Assembly (NCBI GenBank): GCA_023014335.1
Contig: JAECYW010000015.1
Span: 1,426,001 to 1,490,000, forward strand
Reading direction: 5' to 3'
Length of the DNA: 64,000 nt
Source of the DNA: Galerina marginata
Lineage: Eukaryota; Basidiomycota; Agaricomycetes; Agaricales; Galerinaceae
Positions 25,885-36,481 of the stretch are shown here, one piece after another (positions within the stretch are counted from its first letter, which is position 1; the number at the start of each line of letters is the position of its first letter). A program made the position numbers and the translations under genes. The notes beneath the pieces are model-generated. The model worked only from the letters and a program-made list of their open reading frames with translations, had not been told where the DNA came from and searched no databases.

Positions 25885-26162
25885 GTTTGATACCACGTCC
25901 TTGTCGTACGGCTCGAAAGTTAGTTCTTATACTGTCCGACGCACCAAAACCCACGGGAGCCAGAAAGGTATGTCGTCTATATATTTATCCCATCCATGTT
26001 GCTAATGCTGGAAAAGGAACGACGCTAGCGATGTTCCAAGAAGCTGGAAGCACAGGTAGTGACAAGACTTATACGACTTTCCGCAAGCGCCGTGACCTAA
26101 TGGACGTCGATTTTGAAGTCATCGACAGGGGGGAGGCAGTCAAAAAGCGTCGGATTCAATAA
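25831..26162 (+). pseudogene. Collapsed JmjC-like paralog (5' start fused to 3' end)
   Basis: ATG 25831 and the in-frame ATG at 25841 match the first codons of the JmjC-like gene at 26828. At 25884-25888 the sequence jumps to agtttgataccacgtcc, which matches 25134 onward, the last two exons of the upstream paralog, with its final intron retained. Reading from 25841 meets TAG exactly at the join. The encoded tail (KTYTTFRKRRDLMDVDF, ending VKKRR) matches the upstream gene's C-terminus. About 4 kb of gene body is missing. No microhomology longer than a base or two is visible at the join. The copy probably arose by tandem duplication followed by internal deletion. Confidence 0.85.
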
Positions 26163-26827
26163 GGATACATGTACTCTAAAGAATCCGTACCATCCAATAA
26201 TTGAGCAAATTTCTTACAACGTCGTCACGAGAAATCCTACTCATCCCATAATGTAGTAGATTTCTTACTAGGTAACCGCAGTCTGCGGAGGCAATGCTCG
26301 CTTCGACATCCTAGTCTTGTGGTCTAGCTTTTTACAAAGATTCAAGAGGATCGAAGAAGAATTGTGACCTACAGAGGACGAACAATATCAATTTTTTTCC
26401 ATCAGCGAATCGAGAATTTGCATTTATTTGGTCGCTAGTTCCACCCCTAGAGAAAGATTGCTCGCTTCGCTCGCAACAATGCAAATTTAGAACTTATTTG
26501 GGCGCTTTCAATTGTCACGTGAACCATGACGCGGTTCGTCTCTGCAGCTTCAACTACGTCATCGCTCTATCGGCAACTCCCGCGCGGCCACAGCCAAACA
26601 AATATCAGTGGGGCCCAATTGCTCTGATTTGTCATCAAGGTATGCCTGCCCTGAACAGCCACACGATTTATTGAACCGCTCGACGGTCGCTTCCTGCTTC
26701 CTGCTTCTTCTGTCGTATCGGAACATAGGGTTCCGTATTAGTTTGTTTCCTCAAATTAGAGTAGTTTAGATTAAATATCGCACTTTATTCATTATTTAGG
26801 CTAGAACTGCTTGTAAACCGACTTACA
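26163..26827. promoter_or_regulatory. Promoter region of the third JmjC-like gene
   Basis: Holds the block 26330-26482 shared with the minus-strand paralog's upstream region and the start of the 26478-26900 duplication. A short segment at 26228-26270 (gaaatcctactcatcccata) repeats the 3' flank at 25444-25480 of the previous gene. Confidence 0.6.
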
Positions 26828-29800
26828 ATGACCACGTCCGAGAGGCCCCCGGCGCGAATGAACCATCCTGCCATTGCTGGCTTCCCAATGGAGCTCGACT
26901 TGATGTCGACACAAAGAGAGTTGGCCAAATGGACTCAGAGGGGCGACAATGTTGACAGTGACCTCGGACTATCCGTGAGTGAATAGTCTTCTTTCAAGTA
27001 GATAGATGTGAATCAACTGTCCTTGTGTTATGTAGCTTTTCGCGCAAAGTATGCAAGCTTTCGAGACTCAATTTTTCGAGGAGCTCAAAACCAAAAATCA
27101 ATCACTGAAAAGCTCGTTGTCGCTGCCCGTAGCGCAGTATTCAAGCTCGACGCCTCCGAACTTGGTGATGCAGCACTATGAGCTGGCATCTTTGCTCACC
27201 AACCTTCGCTTGCTCGAAAAGATGTTCACCATTGCCAGTGTCTCACCTCTGGCGCTGGCCCGTGCTCATGAGATTCGGCGCCGAGATACAGGTGTACCGG
27301 AAATAAAGGTTGGTACCATACCTTGAGTTGAAATACGTTTGCAGCTGAATGGAATTCTAGGCTCTCCAGAAACTACATCGTTTGTCTGATGTCCTTGGCC
27401 GCTTTTTGAATATTATGGACAACTATAGAAAGCCCTTGGCTACGGTCCAGTCGGTGCCAGAAAACCGACATATCAATCATATTATCAACATGATCAACCT
27501 GGACACAACGGCGGACTCCTCCAAAGTGGCAATGAATTTCAGTGCTGCCGCAATGCACGTGTCATACCTTTGTAGTTGTTCGTGGAATGGCACGATGCCT
27601 GATTTACCGGCTAATGCACAGGATGCCCTGTCGGTAGCCATTGAAGCAAATTCGCAGGTACCTGAAATGGTCGATCTGACGGCAGATCAGCTGGAGACTT
27701 TCAAAAGTCACTACGACGGGGAGACAAAAACAAGTGGTTCGAAAATGTGTGCCGCTCTTCAGCTATGCGCCCTCATATCTCCCATCTTTCTACTCCTTCC
27801 TATGCAGCTGCATTTGAAAAAGTGGAATCGGGCAGAGTTAATCCAGGTATGTGGGGTACTTTCGTTCCTGAAGATTGCAGTGAAATAATTGTTCGTAGGC
27901 TGCGGTTTGCATGGGCAACGAACGTGATCCTGTCATCAATCAAATTGAACATCAGATTTGGGAAACTTTGTTCTGTATATCTCGAGGGCAGATAGGTGTA
28001 ATGAGTGCCTTAGAAGACCTGGCGCAGAAATTGAGATGGACGACCGGACCAGACAGTAGGGTCCGCGCGGTTGAACATTGGTTTCGCATAGGTCTGTCTT
28101 GTCATAATCACTGGCCTTCCGCATCGGCATTACTCACTGAGGCAATCATTCTATTGTAGGCCATTGTTCGGGCGTCTCCGGCGCCAGTTCTGGGTCTGTA
28201 CAGCAAGTGGCACCAAGTCTAGGTCTGCTGGACGGTATAACCGACAGTGAGTCCTATCAGGATCAAGAAAGCCTTTCTAGTGTAGCAGCCCCAGCAAGTC
28301 AGGCCAGTCCCATGCCGGTGTCTACTGGCGCAATCGCAGGCCACAACGAATCAAAAGGACCTGCTGGACTACACCAGGAGGAGGACGAGTTTGCTGATTT
28401 GCCTGCCCCCGCCACGACGGTTGAGTCAGCTTTGCGAGACGGGGAACAAGACGCAGAATCGGATAACGAACGAGATGGAGAATCTGAGAAGGAACGTGAC
28501 GGAGGGGAACAAGGACAGCTCGATGTGGGACCCGACGATATTACTCTCTTGCCTTCCGATGTACCTGACGGGGGACGAGACGAAGAGTCGGATAACGAAC
28601 GAGATGGAGAATCTGAGAAGGAACGTGACGGAGGGGAACAAGGACAGCTCGATGTGGGACCCGACGATATGACTCTCTTGCCTTCCGATGTACCTGACGG
28701 GGGACGAGACGAAGAGTCGGATAACGATCGAGATGGAGAATCTGAGAAGGAACGTGATGGAGGGGAACAAGGACAGCTCGATGTGGGACCCGACGATATG
28801 ACGCTCTTGCCTTCCGAGGTACCTGACGGGGGACGAGACGGAGAAGCCGATAACGAACGAGATGGGGACTCGGATAAGGAACGAGGCGGAGGGGAACAAA
28901 GGCAGCCCGATGTGCGACCCGACAACATGATGAACTTGCCATCCGATGGTGACCCTGTGGAGGGAGGCGGACAGCCTCTCGGTGGATTTCGAATGATTGT
29001 TCCGTCAGTGTTGCCTGGTGCCCCGATAGACGGTTCCATACCTGTCGACCCAAAGCCTCTACCCAAGCCCCCTCCGAAAGATAAATCGCTTAAGCCCAAA
29101 CCGCCCAAACCGCCCAAGCCCACCAAGCCCAAGAATCCAAAGAAGCCGAAGAAGCCGAAGGTCCCAAAACCACCCAAGCAGCCGAAGAAGCCAAGACAGC
29201 CCAAGCCAAAACCAAAACCAAAGCCCAAGCCGAGGGATCGCTCGAGTCCCAGTCCTGAGACTTCCTCTTCGGAGCTCTCTGAGAAATCTCTCTTTGATTG
29301 CCTTCCCCGAAGCTACGTAGAAGACCTTTTGGTAAGTATGTTTAATCCCAGTTGACAGAGTACTAATATTTCGAAGCGCTCGAACTCCGTCGTTGAAGAG
29401 GATCTGGAGCAAACCTCGACGGTAATCTTCGCTCATCTTTTTCTCTATTTGCATCGCAATACCAATCATTCTTTTAAACATAGAGAACAACAGCGAAGAC
29501 TGTCTATACTCTTTACGGGCCAAAGGCGGAAACGAGAGAGTTTGTGCCGCAATCACACGTATGTTTTCATTTACACGCCCGCCGTTCATTCATCCTAAGC
29601 ACCTTGCGTTTGTTAGTTTCAAGAGATAAATGACTCCTTGGGTGCCATGATTGAAGGCGTTGAGTCGGGGTATATCGAGGGCCTGCCGTTGCATCTCTCA
29701 ACGCAACCCAATTCCTCACCTTTCCGCATTTATTCTGCGGAGGAATTCGACACACTCTCCATACTAATTGTGCAGGAGACGCTGCGCACTCATCATATAG

Positions 29801-31844
29801 TTGTGACAAACGTCTCTGATTCGCAATCTCTTATGTTTGACGAAACTGGACTCGCATCACTCGGTTTCCTTGACGCTCCAACTCCCGTCGAGGGTAAGTT
29901 CGTTTTCATCTCTTCCCGTTTTCAAGGTCAAACATTGGGCAGATCAATCTGTCAGCTCGTTCGTGGATGGTCCACAGTCTCGTTTAACCCAGGGAACATT
30001 GCGGCAAGTCTTGCAAGCGTCCAGGAACCCAGATGGCAAAATTTTGCGGTGTGCCTTTAACCCAATGACCAACCTTGGGCTGTCGCAGCCACCTTTCTCG
30101 ACAGATTTGCCAGCTTTTATGCATACCATGTGGCGTAAAGAGGCTCAGGGCGTAGAGTTTCCAACCTCACGCATAAGATGGGGAAGTGCTGCTACGGCCG
30201 GCGCAGTTGAATGGTGGCACTTGGAATGCAATGGTTTTGGGGCTTACCATGATATCCTTGACGGGTGGACGTACATTCTCGTTGGACAAAGCTATCCCAC
30301 TGGCACTGCGGACGATAATGAAGATCTCACCAGCCTGCCTTTGTTTCTCCCCCCCGTCATTCCAGCCCAGGGGTCGTGTGGACAAAAGTGGAGGTCGCAC
30401 GGAATCGCGTTGGGTCCAGGTACTCGAATGTGAGTCAGTTCTGCCTGATTCAGGTCGTTTGGTGCCTGAAATCGGTCTCCAGTATTATACGACCCAACAC
30501 ACCTTACGCCTCTATAGCTCTCGACAACGTCCTTTCTCATAGGGGGAATTTTTTATCAACCTCCACCATGCAAGAGACTGCCGTGGCGATCGTGCATGCC
30601 TTCATTCTCAAAAATGTCGTTCACAGAACCAGCCCCGTAGAATTAAATCTTCTTCTACGTCGAACCCTCGCGTTCTATCACGAAACACTAGTTCAGGGAA
30701 AGTCGACTGCCCAAGGTGGGTCCACTCGCATGAACTCCAATTTCCTAGGACTGATGTTAATGTAGAGGCTCACATTTCGCCCCACTTACCCGATTTAACG
30801 AAAGGTGAAGGTGTCTTCGACATGCTATCGCTCTGCAACCTTGTTCTTTTCTCTAATGTCCTTGACGGCCGCTCCTATATCCCTTGGCGAGCCTCGGATA
30901 GAGGAGCGTCGGATCTGGCCAATTTCGATCGCAACGGCATAGATAGCGAGGAGAGGTACAGAGCCACGTTTTCTAGGAGCATGGCTCTCAACATGCTGCG
31001 CTGGTTCAGTCGCAACTTTGCTGCCGTCCGCGTCGACAGCGGTGAAGAAGTTGACTGCCTTAGGGACGTCGCTTACAGGTATTTGGTCGTGCAAGGCAGA
31101 GCTTTGTTGAAATACAAGGAAAGAGCCGAGCAGGTCCACACTGCGAGTGGGGTTGAAGGTTGCACCTTCGTGACGCTGCAAAGGCAGGTAGAAGCAGTAA
31201 TGGACATTGACCCGTGGATTCAATCAGAATGGCAGGCAGCGGCAGTCAGTAAATCGATCAGCTTGACATGGGAAGATCGTCATCACTTCACTTTCTCCAA
31301 ACGTCCTGAGGAATTAGTTCCGGCTGAAGGTGAAAGTGAACGACGATCAAGAATTCGCGATTACGGTGTAGCAGGCAGTACCTGGTTGGATAAGCTTTTC
31401 GAATTGGGAGACAAGTGCAATTTCGACCCCACTGAATTGCGGAACGCCAGCGTTCAAACGGGTAAAAAGGGCGGCGATATGAAAGAGGAAGAAGCTGGAT
31501 CGGAAGAAGAAGTACAGGACGACGGCGATTACCAGTCTACCAAGTGCTCCTCTGAGGACGGAGAACAGGACGACGACGACGACGAATACCAGCCTATCAA
31601 GTGCTCCTCTGAGGACGGAGAACAGTCAACGGGCCAGGAGGATGCAAGCGGTCTGCCTCTCGAGCGCAGCAATTCTCTTGTTGATGAAGATCCAATTACT
31701 GCATTTACCGAAGACGAGGAAGAAGAGGAACTGGCGCCACGTCCTCCAAAGCGTCTCCGTGTACATGATGGAGTTGAAAGTTTGGAGGGTGAGGATGACG
31801 GGGAAGATGGCAGACAAATCCTCAAGCGTCTCCGTCGCTCTTGA
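26828..31844 (+). CDS. JmjC-like protein with HxE...Y at the metal site
   Basis: Eleven exons splice in phase to 1488 residues: 26828-26974, 27036-27308, 27361-27846, 27899-28091, 28160-29331, 29377-29421, 29484-29558, 29617-29893, 29943-30429, 30483-30715 and 30766-31844. Exon lengths and phases in the 3' half match the upstream paralog; the 233-base exon is identical in length. The N-terminal helical domain has LISPIFLLLPMQL and IEHQIWETLFCISRG. A charged linker with a 129-base tandem repeat follows, then a Pro/Lys tract. In the JmjC-like region EWWHLECNGFGAYHD gives His982 and Glu984. RPNTPYASIAL has Tyr1060 in place of the distal His, and GGHF is RGNFL. HxE is tolerated in some oxygenases, but loss of the distal His argues against normal iron binding. 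The C-terminus is acidic with two copies of YxxxKCSSEDGEQ. Confidence 0.8.
28438..28950 (+). repeat. 129-base tandem repeat, 43-residue charged unit
   Basis: About four units with the period 129 bases (for example gacgggggacgagacg at 28567, 28696 and 28825) encode ERDGESEKERDGGEQGQLDV followed by GPDDMTLLPSDVP. The first and last units are more diverged. The repeat is in frame, so its unit number can vary without disrupting the protein. Confidence 0.9.
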
Positions 31845-32171
31845 TCTTGTACCTTTTTTGTTGGCACCGAATTCCATGTTGTCAGTTCCCTTGCTCTTTT
31901 TCGTTTATTATCTTGTCGTCGCGTAAGCGCATGTTCTATTCAGTTTGCTACGTATAAATAATCCCACATTGTACGCTAAACATCTTGAACAATGTTGAAT
32001 CTGCTAAGTATGTTGAAATTCATTGAGAGAACCACGTGATGTTGTTGTCTGCCTGCCCTAAACAGACAACGAATATAGCACCTTTCCTAGTCATGTGAGT
32101 CTTTTCTTTCCCTTCCACATCATCGGAACAAAAAACTTGACAGCATCTTAAAAATAGAATAGTAAACAGAA
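31845..32171. other. Spacer between JmjC-like and Spt5-like genes
   Basis: Same-strand gap of 327 bases, AT-rich, with cgtataaataatcc near 31952. Should contain the upstream terminator and the downstream promoter. Confidence 0.3.
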
Positions 32172-34574
32172 ATGTCGACGCCTGAGTATCCAAGAAAAAA
32201 GCAAAGGATTGAGACGGTATGCATTGGTTGTGATTGTTGTTTGCGGTCAAGCTGAGCTCTCAGTGTGCAGAACCCATTTGTCGACATTGAAGCCGAAGTG
32301 GACACGGAGGAGGATGATGACGACAACGACGAGGTTGGAAGCAATCTCGGTAGGCTTTGGGTGTAATTTCATTCGTCCCCGGCTTACGTTGGTCCAGGTG
32401 GTTTCATTGCGGATGAAGACGAAAGTTGTTCATACAGCGCCTTCTTGCCCAATGCGCCGATTTCAGAGCACAACCCTCCAAACATACCAGATTGGCTGGA
32501 TCGGCTGGTTGCCAAACAGATGGCAAAAGAACAACGGCAAAGGGAAGTCCGAGAACAAGACGCAGAGCTCCTCCCTCGAGCTGAAGATCGTTTGTGGGAG
32601 GTTCTGTGCGCAGTGAGCCATTTTACGAAATTGAATGAGCTAGTTTTCCTTTAACAATGTACTTCAGCATGGGCGGGAGGAATCCGCCGTCTATGACTTG
32701 ATGACACGGGCCAATGATCTCTCTTCGTGCTCGTCGCTGTCTGCATTTGCGACAATTCCAGGTCGCATCTTTGTGGAAGCGCCGAAAGCAGCCGATGTGT
32801 TGTCGCTTATTAACGGGGTAAAGAACCTGAGAACGCGAGACCTCCGCCTAGTCCCAAATGATCTCATGGTCGAGTATCTCTCTTGGGGTCGTCCTGCGAT
32901 TGAGGCACAAACATGGGCCCGTATACGCAAACGGAGTGCTTTCGGTATCCAGCATGACGGTGATCTTTGTTTGGTAACAAAGCTTGAGCGAGCTGGCTCA
33001 CTAGAAGTTCGGCTGGTCCCAAGGCTGAAATGTAGCACTGGGCCGGATAAGAGGTTATTTCTTCCAGCTCTTGCGGACAAGTCATTGGGACACGTCTCAC
33101 AGTCGACTTCCGACGGTGTTCGGATCTGGAGGTGGCAGTCGTTGGAATTTGGATCTGATGGCTTCAGGATCGCGAAAGGCATATCGGTACATGATTTAGA
33201 AGGTGATGCGACGCCAACAGCAAAAGAACTGGATTTGTTCCAGAAATGTAGCGCTTTGCTGCCCGCTACACTCACATTGGCCAAACATTTGGTTGAAATT
33301 GCTGCAATGGTGGTGGGTGATCGTGTGCGGGTGATACGTGGGGACGAGCTCGGACAGATTGGCACCCTGTTGAGTCTTGGCGAGAATGAGGCATCGCTGT
33401 CGGTGGAAGGAAGAACCGAGCCGTTGGAGACCAACACAGAGAACCTAGCAAGGCATTTCAAGGTTGGGGACCAAGTCGATATTTCGATTGGAGAACACGG
33501 AGGAAAAGTTGGATGGGTTATTGCCGTGTCCGATGGCGCATTGGATATCACGATCGTTCCGGACATCACTGTGAGTGCCTTCTTTCCCTTGCATTCAAGA
33601 AGGCCTCAATTCTGGAGCAATAGACATCCATTCCGACCTCGTTTGTCACATTTCATCGTCAACAATTTAGACATGGAATGAAAGATGCGACAGCAATTTC
33701 TGCAGAAGACCGTGAAAAATATAGCTATGGACCGACAGATGCGACAGCATTCTCTCCCGAAGATCGGAAGGCAATGAGCTCGAATGAATACGCATGGATG
33801 AAAGGAAAGACGGTGCAAATTGTGGGGGCCCATGAGTACAAAGGAGTATTGGGCACGGTCAAGGACATATCGTTAGAGGGCGTCGCCGAGATCGAGCTGA
33901 GACGGTTTCCTATCACCGTCACGAGCGTTGAGAAAGGACACTATATGTTTCTACGGTTAGTCTTGCATCTTTACTACTCAAATGGTATCTCTAATTTGCA
34001 TTCTACTCCCAGCGAAGCACCATTGACTAGTTTAGGCTCGTTGCAACATGCAGCAGGTGTTTCACCAACTGCTGGCTCTTCGTCGACTGTTGTGGAGGGT
34101 ACCCCCTTGCCGAGTGCCGATGATTTGGAAGGGCGCACGGGACATTGGGATGCCACCTTGGAGCCGGCAGTCGAGGATGACGTTCAGGACGAAGTCCAGA
34201 GAGATACGTCATGGGTGAACCAATGCTCCAAGCATTTGGTGGTCCGAGTGAGGGGTGAGGCTGCTGCACGTGAACTTCTATCATCGGAAGGCGATAAGGC
34301 ATTCGTTCGATTTGGGATGGTGAATGCGGAAGTGCCATTGAAGGACCTGTCCATAACTCCACCGACAACTGCGGATGAAGTGATAGTTTGGCGTGGGCCT
34401 GTGTACTTGGGTGAGCGGTTCAAGGTTCAAAGCATTGATGCTGCCAATGGTTTATGCACTCTGAGACCGATGGCATTAGTTGGAAAGAAGGCTTCGCGCA
34501 CCCAGCAGCTAGCGTTCCCTTCACTTCCAATTGAGAACCTCGCGACCGCGTTTGCTTCAAAGCGAAAATTTTGA
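32172..34574 (+). CDS. Spt5-like NGN/KOW protein
   Basis: Six exons, 32172-32216, 32271-32349, 32398-32612, 32668-33570, 33624-33955 and 34013-34574, splice in phase to 711 residues. An acidic N-terminus (EEDDDDNDE), as in Spt5, precedes an NGN-like domain: IPGRIFVEAPKAADVLSLI then VPNDLMVEYL. At least three KOW-like modules follow: VGDRVRVIRGDELGQIGTLL, FKVGDQVDISIGEHGGKVGW and MKGKTVQIVGAHEYKGVLGT. A last one reads ERFKVQSIDAANGLCTLRP. True Spt5 is over 1000 residues and has a C-terminal repeat region, which is missing. This is therefore a divergent paralog, as is common in Agaricomycetes, rather than the essential elongation factor. Role probably nuclear, binding RNA polymerase or RNA, by family. 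Confidence 0.8.
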
Positions 34575-34629
34575 AATTATGCTGTTGTTCTACCTGACAT
34601 TATCTGTACGACAATGAAATATATTACCA

Positions 34630-36481
34630 CTAGTTAGCTGCAAATTGCTCATATAGAGCACTACTAATGTTACACGCTTCCAACCACACCAGACGGCGCA
34701 TGTCCATGTCTGATGAGGCCAGATTGACTCGGGTAGAGAGGTTATCATCTAGAATTTGGACTATATTTTGGGGAAATGGGCAGTTCGGTGCTTCGCATGG
34801 GACATGACTGACGCGGGGTGGTGCGGCATTGGCAGCAAAAGGATTGCCGTCTTCCCAAGTGTCTGGTTCTCGTTCCAGAAGGTGGGCAATGATAGCAGGG
34901 TCTGCGGCCTCTTCCCAGTCTATCCCGTATAATGCTGGATTGTCGACAGCCTCGTCCTCCGGCTCCTGAATAAGGTGACGAATTCCTCGTGGTCCGTCCT
35001 GAACCATGCTAAACATGAACATGTCTATAGGGCTGCGATGATGTTGACCGCGGATCTCGAGGCGGTGAGCATTCCATGACTCTGCCCAATCCTGGGCATC
35101 TGCGTTAATAGAAGGAAGGAAGAGGTGGTGAAGTAGCCAGATGTGATGCGGATTTTGGGGGTTCAGACCACATTCTGCCTCCAACTTGATGAAGAAGTTC
35201 TTCCACTTCTGGCCAAAACCTGATGTAACATCATACCATAGGCGCTCTATCCGAGTATTGTGAACACTTCTAGATGGCAATCTCGGTGAATCAAGAGACA
35301 TTATGTACAGAATTATTTATTGACATGCCTTCCGAAAATATAGCGTCCCGCTCCTCGAACATCTTCCATGTACTGAGCTACAAGGAGGTTCTCTGTGCCG
35401 TGATCGCCACGGACTCTGCTTGGAGTCCCATGAAGCGCAATGGCGTCGAGGAAGAGGTTCAGAACCGTCTGCGATCGGTTGTTATTGCTTGCACGGATGC
35501 CGGTGACAAAACGTGAGTGTCCGTCTATAAAACAATGAATCACTATCTTGAACTTGATAAGACCTACAAATAGATGAGAACAAGGCAAAGAAGGAGGTAG
35601 CTCGGAAGAAAATTCACCGTGCTGGCCATCGTGATGCCAGAGCGAGTTGGCCCCGGCGACCTTGTATTCACAGCGGTGGATGGATCTGTCACCAAATTGG
35701 CGTCCTGGACCATGGACGCGGATGTAGGATGCTGTGAGACGCTTGCGTGTTATCTTGAAACCATCGGCTTGGAGTTTTCCATCTATCATGCGCCTTCCAA
35801 AATCAGGAAACTGTTGAAGAATTTGGAAGACTTGTCGGTCAAGTTGATCGTCGCTGAGTTGTAGTGGACGAGTTCGACCGGATCGAGGGTTACGAACGCG
35901 GATTTCTAAACCATCGGGATCCTGCTCAACAGCAAAGGGTGCTTCTCCCGGTACCACCAAGCCTGCCTCCAGGGCACGTCGACGGACAGTGCGCGCCGAG
36001 CATTGAAATACAGTGGCCAGGGCTTTGGGCCCACGCTGTCTAATTGCAGCCTGTAGGAACGGCTCATGAATGGATATACGAGGACGACCCCGCCGGCCCC
36101 CACTCTCCAGGTGTGATACCACCAAACCTTCGGCATCTGGTGGATCGGCTGTTCGAGACTGTGCATCATCTAAAGCTTGGAGCATGTCAGTAATACTCTG
36201 ACGTAGGGTGGCCCATTCTGCCGGAGGAAAGGAATGCTGGTGCTGTAGGTATTAGGTATTTAGACATGTCACAAGCTATACAATTTTTGAGAACAGAATA
36301 CTACACTCACAACCTCTGCAGCAGCAAGAAAGCCAAGGACGGCCTGGGTTTGACGTTGAATCTGTGGTCGATCACCAACGTGCACTCTCAGAGCTCGTAT
36401 GACTTCATCTTGAAGATTCTCGTAGGTACGCCGGGTGTTATGAAGCGCTTGGTGGGTAGCTTGTTCGCGGAAATCCTCCAT
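34630..36481 (-). mobile_element. DDE integrase/transposase (basidiomycete integrase-core type)
   Basis: Three exons, 36481-36311, 36242-35329 and 35269-34630, splice in phase to 574 residues. The second intron (35328-35270) begins GC and ends AG; it restores GRSVHNTRIERLW, a hallmark of this integrase family. Visible catalytic residues are Asp in WHHDGQHGEF, Asp in RVRGDHGTEN and Glu in HNTRIERLW. Upstream there is a helix-turn-helix-like segment (RRGRPRISIHEPFLQAAI, CSARTVRRRALEAG). The C-terminal half has the usual IWLLHHLFLPSINADAQDW and RSPIDMFMF. The frame is intact, so the gene may be functional or recently active. Its stop lies 56 bases from the end of the convergent Spt5-like gene. 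I did not find convincing terminal inverted repeats or a target duplication, so it may instead be a domesticated copy. Confidence 0.85.

Noticed and set aside
28299..29228. 309-residue antisense open frame rich in Gly, Ser and Pro
   Set aside because: It is the complement of the 129-base tandem repeat and Pro/Lys tract of the JmjC-like gene; the repetition keeps several frames open by chance.
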